DNA of 64,000 bases, from assembly GCA_964019695.1 (NCBI GenBank), contig OZ026525.1, positions 60,172,253 through 60,236,252 on the forward strand, in the 5' to 3' direction. Position numbers and translations under genes: made by a program. The notes under the pieces were generated by a model. That model had not been told where the DNA came from. It saw nothing but the letters and a program-made list of their open reading frames with translations, and made no database searches. This DNA comes from Loripinus fragilis. Taxonomy: Eukaryota > Mollusca > Bivalvia > Lucinida > Lucinidae. Shown in pieces: positions 22,901-34,900 of this stretch (positions are counted from its first letter, which is position 1; the number at the start of each line of letters is the position of its first letter).

Positions 22901-25900
22901 ATTATAGTTTAACCACCAAGTCAACCAGATATGGACAAAAAAGTTCAGTTTCCTGGGTGGCAACCAGAGGCATTTCAACAATGCGAGTGCTTGTTCTGGT
23001 TCCTATCTTTACTCGAATGTGTAAAGCCTGGTATCAGTGCAACGAGCGCCCGCAAGCACTCGCGTTGTTGAACTTACCTCAGTACTTACACTTCTAAACA
23101 ATGAGGAAAAAGTGCCTTGCTGGTGGAAACAACACAATGCCTCCAGTTTGGCTCAAACACATAACCTCTGTATCTAAAGTCCAGCACTGAGCTGCTGTGC
23201 TCTTCCTTTAATTGCTCATCTGAGGTTGACAGTAATTGTAAAAAAAAAGTAAAGAGTTTGTTTCAATAACCCCAGAAAGTATGTTTGTTTTGGATAAAAA
23301 AAATGGTATTCTAATGCTCTTGCTTTAGTAATGTGATGTCTGATTGGATAACCTCAAATATTTGAGACAGTTTAAACTATATTGCAAGATAAATGTCTCA
23401 AATATTTGAGGTTATCCAATCAGACAGTACGTTACATTATTATATTGCCTGAAATAGTTCAACGTCATTAATTACGTCACAATTTGTTTGATTACATGCA
23501 GCTTTATGCGTGTTGCAAGGCTCTAATTTGAGACAAAATATTTTTTTTATGGTGAACAAACTCAGTTAAATGCATTTGGGATAGCCATATTCAAAATGTT
23601 CATTTAGGGAGGTATATCCTTGGATATACGGTTGGAAATCATACATTGCTGTTAAACCAAATTTCTGATTGTATATCCCATGATAAACCTCCCTAAATGA
23701 ACATTTTGAATATGGTTATCCCCCTAAATATTTTCCTTATCTCCCTAAACCTTTGTATTATGTAATAAACAGCATTTAAAGAAGATCTTAAAAAATAAAA
23801 TATTTTTACTGACCGTTCCAAGGCGGTACTTCTTTTGATGGTCATTTGTGTTATTTATGTCTTAAGTTTGCCATGCTTTCGCGTCTGTTCATTGCTGCCT
23901 TGTGGTCACCTTAGGGAAAGGGCTGACCTCTTGGTTCTTGTTTGTGGTGTTTATTGTGATTTTGTTACTTTCCCATTTGGTATCCTGGGACAGTTGTGGT
24001 ACTTGATTGTATCAATTCCTGATGTTTGCTGTCTTTCTTACTTTTACTTATAAGAGTGCTCATGTATTATTGAATTTATTAAGCAAGTTGGGGAAAGGAG
24101 ATAAATTATGAGGCTTGCCAATCATTTTATTGCTTTTTAGAATCAAGTTTATTAAATTCAATAATAATTATAATGATTCAATTTATCAACATAATTGACA
24201 TCATGTGATAGAAACACAATATGAGCAGCAACTTACCAACTCCTAGAATGCATATATCAGCTGGTATCTTCGCTCCGGTGGACAAGACTGCTTCTGTCAC
24301 TTTGCCATTCTCACCAAGAAACTCCTTAATACCCGCTTGGAAGTGGAATTTTACTTTCTTTTCTTCATGCATCTGTGATGAAAACATAAATGACAGAATT
24401 ATTAGTCAGTGTCACAGGCCCCCAGATAAGAGTTCGTAAATGAAAATTATTTTTCTTATTTCTCAACCAAAACATATGTTGTGGGTACTCAAAAGAACCG
24501 TCTCAATGAGACGGTTCTTTTGATCACCCAAAACACATGTTTAAACTGATAGATAAGAAAACTAGAGGACCTGAAGGTCCTGAGGCGCTCACCTGATCTC
24601 CTTAATAATGTTAAAATAGGTCAAGGTCAACTACAGCTTTTAATGGAACAAATTTTGTTTTTATCATATACATTTTGGTCAAGTGACCTAAACAATCTAA
24701 TGAATAATCCATCAAACAGCCCAGTGATTTCTGAGAAAAAAATGTTTAGATAGGTATGTGGCAGTCCAAATGAGTGGCCTTGGATAAAATGTCACAGGTC
24801 AGCTTGACATTTTGTACTTACTAGTGATAAACCAGTGTCGCAATAGGTTTAACTATTATGAATTTGGCTGGCTCAGTTATAGAAATGAACATTTTAAGAT
24901 TTTCTCCATGTAAATGCATTAGGAATCAAATTTGACCGTGCCATAAAGTAGGTCAAGGTCAACCTAGATTCATCATTTGTGCTAACTTGGTAGGGCCCAC
25001 ATCCCCGATCCTACATACCAAGTCCCAAAGCCAATGGCCTTTTGGTTCCAGAGAAGAAGAGATTTAAAGAGTTTTTACCATATATGGGAATGGTGTTCAT
25101 GTTAGTCATGTGACCATAACAATTTGTATAAGTTTTGGCTAACCAGTCATAAGGAGTTGTCAAATGAAATTTGCTTTCAATTGGCCAAGAATTATCTGAG
25201 AAAACTATGTTATTAATATGTTGATGGGACTCCAATATAAGCGACCTTGGCTGAAAGGTCAAAGATCAACCTTGACCTTTAAACTTATCTATAGACACTA
25301 GATTAAACATATCAAGTGAGAATAATGACTTTTGCTTCCACAGTATTCAAAAAATCAACTTTTCAAAAAATTTCCCATTCAAATGCATTAGGAAGCAAAC
25401 TTGACCTTGACGTTAAGTAGGTCAAGGTCACCCTAGGATCATCATTTGTACAAACTTGGTAGGCCCCACATCCCCAATACTACATACCAAGTCTCAAGGT
25501 CACTGGCTTTCTGGTTCTGGAGAAGAAGATTTTTAAAAGGTTTTTACCATATATGGGCGTGGCGGCCATCTTTGTAATGTGACCAAAATATTTTGTATAA
25601 ATTTTGGTTGACTTATCATAAGGAGTCTTCACATAAAATTTGAGCTCAATTGGGCCAATGGTTTGTGAGAAAACTATGTTTTAATATATTGATTGTACCA
25701 CAATATGAGCGACCTTGGCTGAAAGGGCAAAGGTCAACCTTGACCTTTGAAACTTATTTATAGCCATTGTCTCATTAGTTTCAACATATCAAGTGAGAAT
25801 AATCACTTTGGCTTTAACAGTATTCAAAAAATCAACTTTTCAAAAAAAATCCCATTTAAATCCATTAGGAAGCAAATTTGACCTTGACGTTAAGTAGGTC

Positions 25901-28900
25901 AAGGTCAACCTAGGATCATTATTTGAACAAACTTGGTAGGCCCCACATCCCCAATGCTACATACCAAGTCCCAAGGTCATCAACCTTCTGGTTCTGGAGA
26001 AGAAGATTTTTAAAGGGTTTTTACCATATATGGGCATGGCGGCCATCTTGGTCATGTGACCAGGAACATTTGAACAAACTTTCGTTCCCCCATCCTAAGG
26101 AGTCTCCATATGAAATTTGAGTTCAATTGGCCCAGTGGTTTCAGAGGAGAAGATGTTTGAAAATGTTGACGGACGGACGGACGACGGACGACGGACGCCG
26201 GAGTCACTGGTATACTAATAGCTCACCTCGGAGCCTTCGGCTCAGGTGAGCTAATAATCGCAATTTTACGTTAAATATTTTGCTTAACTGGCCCTCATCG
26301 TACTTCAAAACTGAAGTCGAAAGTGTCTTTAACTCTTTACCTACTAGTGTCATCTGCTAATAACCTTTGAAAATAGTTTGGACCCAGATCAGGCCTGACA
26401 AAACATCAATGCCTGATCTGCATCCAAACTGTTTGACACTCTGATTATATTCCGGAAAGAATTTTTAACAAAAAGTTGCTCTTGAAAAAAAAATCAGCAG
26501 ACGACAAAAAAGCATGTAAAGAGTTTAAAACTATAATAGTTGATTTTTTAAAATTTGCAGCAGGCAATATCTTGCCTCTTAGCATGCTGGCTAATTTTTC
26601 ATGCTTTTGTTGTCGTCTGCTGACTGTTTGCAAAGATTATCAGCAGATGACAAAAGTCGCTGCTAGAGAGGAAAGAGTTAAAAGCTTGTCAAATTGATAT
26701 TTTTGTTACAGAGGTGAAGAATTTGATGCCAGTTTGAACTTTGACCCTTGTTGTCGTCTGCTGACTTTTTTCAAAACATTCTCTCAGAAACACTATCAGA
26801 GTGTCAAACAGTTTGGTTTTCGATCAGGACCTATGTTTTGTCGGTCCTGATCTGGGTCCAAACTGTTTGCAAAGGCTATCAGCAGATGGCAAAAAGTTGT
26901 CGCTAGCAAGGAAAGAATTATAGTTCTGCAATCTTTTAACTTTTTTCATTCTGAAGTTGACAGGGGCCTATTTTGTAAATTAAGGGGCCACAGATAGAAA
27001 TTTCTGACATGTTATTTGTTCGTATATTTGCAAACAGTGCAAACCCTGATGAAATGCCACATTATGCGGCATTTCATCTGGGTCTTCACTGTTTGCCAAT
27101 TACATGTTTGCAGGTATCCCGAATGAAGAGGGTTAAAATCTTATATGGCTTGCTATTATATGAATCATCTGCAGAGGGCTCACAAGAAATGCCATGCATT
27201 ATTTTCCCTCAAACATGAAGAAAAACTTTTAAATATGCTGTTCGCAGCAGTTGTGATTGGAGTTCCCCCTTGTATACTGGAAACCCGGAAACCCCAAAAT
27301 AGGTACTTTGACAGACAATGTAGTCTCAGATGAGATGCCCTAGAATAATTAAATCTCATAATGGCCTGAACTGTTTGCAAGGACAAAAATTCTTACCTGT
27401 GATTTGATGAAAGGGGAGGTCTCACCCTATAGAAAATTTACATAGGGTTCTGCCCACGCATGGATTTTTATAATATTATGCATAATGATTGCCTCACATA
27501 TAACTATTCTATTTGTGATATAGTTTCCCACTTACCTATTTAAATGGTCAAAAAATGACATGTTATGTAATCGGGCATCTGCTTATGGGGGTACCTTCAG
27601 TTTAAGCCATCCATAGCTCTTATCGTTTCATATAGTGTGTTCTAATTACTTTTAAAACTATCTAAGATCATCACGGATAAGATATGCATAAAACAAAAAT
27701 CAGTTTCTGTAAAGTTAAATTCAGAAAATATGATTTTGTTTGGAATTGTGCCCAAATTTCAGATTCATAATATTTTTTTAACAATTATGTTTTAAAATTT
27801 AGGCATGTTCCAGTTCTTGTCAACCTATGAATTTACTCTCAAATTAGGCTATACATATATAGATGTAATGCTAAAATTTTCAAGAAAATCGAAGACCGGT
27901 AACATGTTGTCCTAGAACTTTGAATGTTACAAATCCAAGTTCTCAGAAATGTAAAAAAAACTGATTGTAGTTAATGAATTTAAGTGTTTGGTTAGTTTAA
28001 AAGCAAGTTTTTTGTGTTTGCTTTCTTCTATAAGAAAGATGGAATATCTTATATTGTTAAAACTTTATAATAACATAAATACTGATCACTTAGGGAGAAC
28101 TTCACCTTGTCCAACTCCTCATAGAACAGTAAACTTTGATAATCTTCATAATACGGTTTCAATACCAGATTCACTCTAATAGAAAGTCATTCTCCATAAT
28201 TCATTCATTTCATTTGTGTCAGGGAATAGTTTGTTTCATCATTTCTTGATCACCAACATGATAAAATAGATATTAAATAAATATTACAACCTTATATAAT
28301 CATATACCACAGTCTGCAGTTTTTCATACTTTAAAACATGTTGCATTCTTTCCTGCGTGAGCAAGATAGAATCTTTAATGCTTCAAAGCTGTCATTCTTA
28401 ATCCAATACTGACCACATAGAGAGAATTTCACCCTGTCGAACTCCTCTTGAAGTAGTTAATTTTATTAATCACCACAATATGGTTTTACTTTGTTATTCA
28501 CTTTAATATAATGCCAAAATACAGTATTCACCCATTTTATGTAGTTGCGGGATCTATTGCTTTATTATTTTCTACCACAAAATGCTAAATACTTAAAGAA
28601 TACATGTACCAAACCCTACAATCATAGGTGCCTACAATCATATTCCAAATCCTGTAGAAAGTCAAAGAATCAAATGGGATATTAATGTCCACACTATCTT
28701 CTTAAAGATTCATCTAGTACAATCAGATCGCTCAAAGGATAACTGATTCCCTGATTAAATTGCCATTTACTTGATTGAGGAACCAGTTTTGAAAATACAT
28801 CATGGAAACTCCAGATAGTGTGAAGCATAAAACTAGGAATACAGAACTTGTTTGTTTGTTTGATTTGATTCTTTACGTCCCATCAACAATCTTTCAGTTA

Positions 28901-31900
28901 CAAAGGGACGGGTCTTCCTGGGTTGAACCAGTACTAAGCTAGGATTAATGTTCTTGCTCAAGGACACAACGCAGTGAATACAGAACTAATTGAATATATA
29001 AACAAATAAAAATGCAAAAAGGGTCTGACGGTATAAGAAGAAGTTACATTGATCAGGAACTGAGGTAATCTGACCAACGTCTTGCCCTTGCAACGGAATT
29101 GGCAATCAATCAAAACTTGAAGCCAATATTCAACCGGAGACTAAAACTACAAATATATATAATACCAGGAGAACACTAGGAAAGTAGAACCTATGTGCAA
29201 CTCTTTCCAAAAAGTAGTAAAATTGCAAACAGAGTTTAAAATAAAGTTTGTGCTTTCAGTTAATAAGTTTGCATGTGCATCTTGGTATTCAATGAATTGA
29301 CAAAATGATGAATTCAAAACATTCATAACATTTGCCAGATATTAAATGCCTGTGCAACAGTCAGCCAATGGTACATAAAGAATCCCAACAAGTACCTGGT
29401 ATTAAAATAAAAAGCTACACCCTAGGTTATTCCAAACGCATTGACATTTTAGGAGAAAATCATGCATAACAACTTAATATCAGATTAAGCAAGGATAATA
29501 CAAGAATAATTAAAAAGGTTAGAGACACATGCCATTGTAGGTAGAATGAATGTCAGTTACATATATGACATCACATATAAGTTTACAAAGAGACAAAATA
29601 AATGAAATAAGCGATCAAATGCCTTGCCTTGTCTAGCACTATTTGAGACTGAACCGTCAATTAAAACATTGGTATGCAAATACAATCAAAATACATTTAG
29701 ACACATTCGGTGAAGAGATCATAGCACTGAATCCATTAATTGATGTGTTTCAACTTGATTTTGAGAAGTTTGAATGTTGCAGACTTTTTGTGTGTTACTC
29801 TAACTGATTGTTAAAGCTACACAAGTCTCAGATTTGTTTCAATGTCAAATTAAATATGCATTTGTACACGCATAGCTTTTTATTATCGATGTTTATAATA
29901 TTTTTAATAATAAAATTGCGAAATTACATGGTTCCAGAACAAAACTAGCCTCAAACATTAAATTATGATAAATGTCAAAAAATGACCTACATGTATATAA
30001 TGTGTTTTCCTGCACTGTTACCGGTTTCAAAAAATCTCGAAACTTTCTCAGTATACAGAAGACATGTGAGGCAAATTTTATAGGCAGTATCATAGGTTGA
30101 CAAGGACAGGAACATATAGAAATTGTAGACGCAATTTGGCAAACACGTGAAATTCAATTTTATTTTTTGGAAAATTTTTACTTTAAAATTTTGTTAAAAA
30201 ATTGTGTGCATGTTTTTATAGGCCAAAATAGTATCAAAACAATCCATATTGAGTCCTTTCACTATTCCAGCTTAAGCTGGGTGAGATCCGATAAAACTGA
30301 TGTTTACAAATTGACAAAATATTAGACAGGTGTCATTGAAAAAATGGAGTAAAACAAGGTGCTCTCCTGAGACCTAAATGCAAATAAATGCATTTTTATA
30401 GTTGATAGGTCATAGGTATTCACCATGTAAAACTAGATGAAAATCCATGCGTGGGCGCATATGAGACCTCCCCTTTATAATGAACCATATAGTTGACCAA
30501 ATCAGCAAAGGCGTAGGCTTTACCTTTATATATGAATGCCTACTTGGTAATTTTGCATCCTTTTTTGTCTGCTGATTTTTACAAAATGAACTTTTTTGAA
30601 AAATTCTTTCAGTGATACAGTGTCAAACAGTTTTGATCCAGATCAGGCCTGACATTTTGTCAGGCCGGATCTGGGTTCAAAATGTTCGCAAAGGTTAACA
30701 GCAGATGACACAAGAAGGCAAATAGCTTTAACAGAAGGTTAATTAGACAAGAGGGCCATGAGACCTTGATCTCTCACTGGTGTCTTGTTTCATAGGGAGG
30801 TGTTTAACCCTTAAAGCGCCAATCACGAATTAAGCAGACGACAAATTTTGAGACATCTTTCCTAATTATTAAAAGAAATTAGGAATGATATTTCATGAGA
30901 ATCGTCTGCCAGCAGACGATTCTCATGAAATATCATGCCTTATTTGTTATTTTGAAAAAGAGGCAAAATTTGAAATTGTCGTCTGCTGCAAATTTTAGGT
31001 GGCGCTTTAAGGGTTAAAACATATATATTTTCAGCTCTAGCTACAATATTTTTCACTGAGACAGCGAACTAAATGCATCAGAGAGCACAAAGTATGGACG
31101 TAGATGAAGAATCAGACTAAAATTAAGACAACTAGTTTCGCTGGAAAGGTCAGCATGTATGTTTATTAGAGGCATTAATTTTGTGCATATGCAATATGTG
31201 CCAAAATCTTGTGTGCTGGCCCATCCACTGTTTCAAAGCATTATCAATGAGTTGTATGATTGATGCCCTGTTATTCCCCGTGTAGTTATAGTGCACACTT
31301 CACCTTTCAAAGTCTATCATCATGACTTTAGCTCTGAGGGGCTTGTATCCCAATGAGTAGCCAATTGCTAGCTCAGGGTAAAGTTCGTTTACAGCCCTAC
31401 TATGGGTGAAAGTTCAAAATTTCCAAAATCCTAAACTTTAGAAATTCAAATTTTTAAACATGCATGATGCCTACAAAAATTAATCATTCATGTTTAAATG
31501 GTTAAATGTGTTTACACAATCTGAAAATTAATCAGAGAAGCCATTATAATCACCCTAATTCAGCATTTTGAGGCTGACTTTCTATGGATGACTTTCTATG
31601 GAAAGTCAGCCTCAAAATCCTGAATTCAGGATTAATCCTGAAAACTTTCACCCATGTAGTTCTGAGGGCTTGTAGCCTAATCAGTAGCAAATTGCTAGCC
31701 CAGGGGTAAAGAGTTTGTTCCCGGCCCTGCCCCATATTTTGGCGGAGATCTATTATGAAATATTTTTATGATTATTCTCCTCCTTCTACTTATTCAAGAT
31801 CAGGGCTGTTGTCAGATACAAGAGTGCATAAAGTACTGGTTGACTGCATAGTCTAAACTTGCCCCAAAAACTGTGATAGGTTGACTGACCATTTTGACAT

Positions 31901-34900
31901 GACCATAGCTGTTGACTGGGATGTTAAACACAAACCAAACAAAAGCATGACTTTCTTGGGGCTGTGCACGTCTGAAGCATAGATTGGGTAAACAGAAAGA
32001 AAGAAATATCAGGGTTCTCACAGGCTTGAAAAGTACTTGAATTTAGAAGGCTTTCTTGAAAAGTCTTGAAAAATATATATGCCTTGAAAAGTACAGGAAA
32101 ATCACTCAAAGGCCTTGAAAAGTCCTTGAATTCTTCTATTTTCTGTAGGAATAAAAACTGTTGATAGAGATCAAAATAAGTATAAAAGTGTTGTGCCTTT
32201 ATTTGGTGCAGCAAATGCTGCACCAAATAAAGGCACAACAGTTTTATACTAATTTTCTGGTACCGGTACTAATTTCTCCATTAACACTTAAATCAGGATT
32301 TTTCATAAACTTTTAGTCCTTGAAAACTGTAGGATAGTCTTAAGAAGTCTTTGAAAAGTCCTTGAATTTTGCTCACCATTGCCTGTATGAACCCTGAATA
32401 TAAAAGCTGCAAATAGATACAAGCAAATGAATTCATGCATTATGGGAAATATTCTGGAAATCAAAAAATATTTTTAATGTAGTTACACAAAAGCATTCTA
32501 ACAGCAATGCTCAACCATGTAGGAATGCTCTTTAAGACTTAGCACAGCATGCGTAGTTAAATAGGCATGTATGGTGACTAAATAAGGTATATGCATCATA
32601 AATTCAGATAAAATATTGAGCATAAAATGCTGAATATTTTCTTATCAATCAGTTGAAACATATTTTTGCATACTCAAAAACACTGTCTTTTTGTTTGGGT
32701 TGAGAAATAAGAAATTTATATTTCTAATTTATACACACTTTAGATTTATCAAAATTCCTGCATCAGCATGTGCATGTCAATATCAAGGAAGAGACCAAGC
32801 AGCACTGGGAAAAGATATAGTATTACATAATCATAGGTCTGGATAACAAAAAATGCTGAGCGTAATAATGTTAATATCTTCTTATCTATTAGTTTTAACA
32901 AATGTTTTGGGTGCTCAAAAGAACCATCTCATTGAGACGGTTCTTTTGAGTACCCACAATATATGTTTTGGCTGAGAAATAAGAAAACTAATTTTTAATC
33001 ACACACTTTTATCTAATGTCCCACATGATGAACATGATGTCCATATGAAAAGAGACAAAGCAGCGCTAGGAAAAGATATATACATAATATAGCTAGATAC
33101 ATAAGCTCATGCTCTTTACATACAGTGCTCATGCTCACTATATTACCTTCTTAAACACACTACCAACTCTCTTGCCAAACACATTCTCTAATGGACACTC
33201 CCCTCGCACAAGCACATGAATGCTTGAAACATTCTTTCCAGCCATATAGGTGGCCACTTCGAGACCTAAAGTAGGAAAGTACAGTAAAACCTGTGTAAAA
33301 CCACCACTCAAAAATAGACAAAACAAAGATTTTAATGACAAAAGGTAGCTTAATTTAGGTCGAAAGTATTGCTGAATGCTCCCCTTGGAGCATTCTGCAA
33401 TACATTTGACCTGTATTAAGCGATAATAGGTATTGAAAACCAATTTTGGTCTTCTTTTTGAGTGGCCGCTTAAGACAGGTTTTACTGTAATCCAGAAACT
33501 GCTTAGGCCTAAAATGAAAAGCTGTGAATTTCAGGCTACCCGACCATCCCTAAATTTTTACCCCGACCCTAATTTTTAAGCAGTTTTGAAGGATTTCCAA
33601 GGGACTTTCCCAGTCGGTTATTTTGTTTCCCTATCACTCCCATGTAAAAACTTTAATCAAAAAAATTCCTACCTTCCGGCCCTAATTCAAAATTTCATGT
33701 AACCTTAAACACATATTTTTATTGTAGGCCTTTGCCCTTTTAGGACCAATGGAATTTCCCATAAATTTGATACTGTTCAGTCAGAAGGGTCCATTGAATA
33801 AATTAAGGGGTTACATATTAGAATCTCCTAAATATTTAATTTCTTTCTCTGAAAATTGATTCTGATAACCAATATCTTATCTGAGAACAAGTACAGAAAA
33901 GTGTTCAAAACTCAGGGCTTTTTCCAGCAATTTAGGGAAAAGGCCCCAGGCCAAAATTGGGAAAAAATGATGATCGACTTAACAGCAAAATTGGGAGAAA
34001 TTAACGACGTAGAACATAACAAGGGTAGCAAAATATATCCTCAAAATCAAGCTATTTTAGATTGTATAATGCCAACCATACCATTTAAGCACAAGTGTTT
34101 AAGTATCATTCTGATATGGGTCATTGTTTCTCACAAGTAGTAGTGGTTTCTAAAAAAGTAAAAAAAAAAACACTTTTTTTTTTACTAAAAATTACTTAAT
34201 TGAGAAAAACAGACATGGTATTGGGATAAAAGGTCGTTATTTTCGATTGGGAATGGGGCCGAAATTCAGCCCCTAGAGAAGGGCAGAAAATGCCCTGAAA
34301 TTTCAGAACATTTACCATGGATCTCCATTTTCAGGGAACAAGACAGCTAATCAGCTAGAACAAGCAGGCATCTGAGTATGGTAAATGTTCTAAAATTTCG
34401 AATTCTAGATATCTGCCCAATAGGCCTAGACAAACAGTGCAGACCTAGATCAGACTGCTTCTGAAGAAGCAGTCTGATCAGAGTCTTCCCTGTTTGCTAT
34501 TCTGACAAGCTTTTTGTGAATTCCTTCACTGAAAATTTGATTTGAGAACAGAAAAAGAAAAGTGTTTGAAATTTTAAAACATTTATCATTAGAATAAGGA
34601 AAGGATTCCCAACACCATCACCTCTAATAAGGCCAAATAAAAACAAAAGTGTGTTTTAAGTACGAGTCGGAAAATTTTAGGCAGGTTAAGCTCACACATT
34701 TTTTCTGGAAAAATATAGCTTTATGCATTTTGAAAGGCATTTCACCTTTCAAAATGCATAAAATTATATGAGCCGTGGCATGGGATTTCCAACAATGTGG
34801 TATGTGCGACCAGCAAAGCCTCTGATCATCCTGCGCATACATGCAGTCTGATCAGAACCTTTGCTAGTCACTTGAAAATTCTATGAGTGTTAAGCTACTT

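Noticed and set aside
31924..32238. Minus-strand frame of 104 codons
   Set aside because: It includes a palindrome and a SINE tail remnant; no domain.
33856..34140. Plus-strand frame of 94 codons
   Set aside because: No recognisable motif, composition like the surrounding intron, no splice support.
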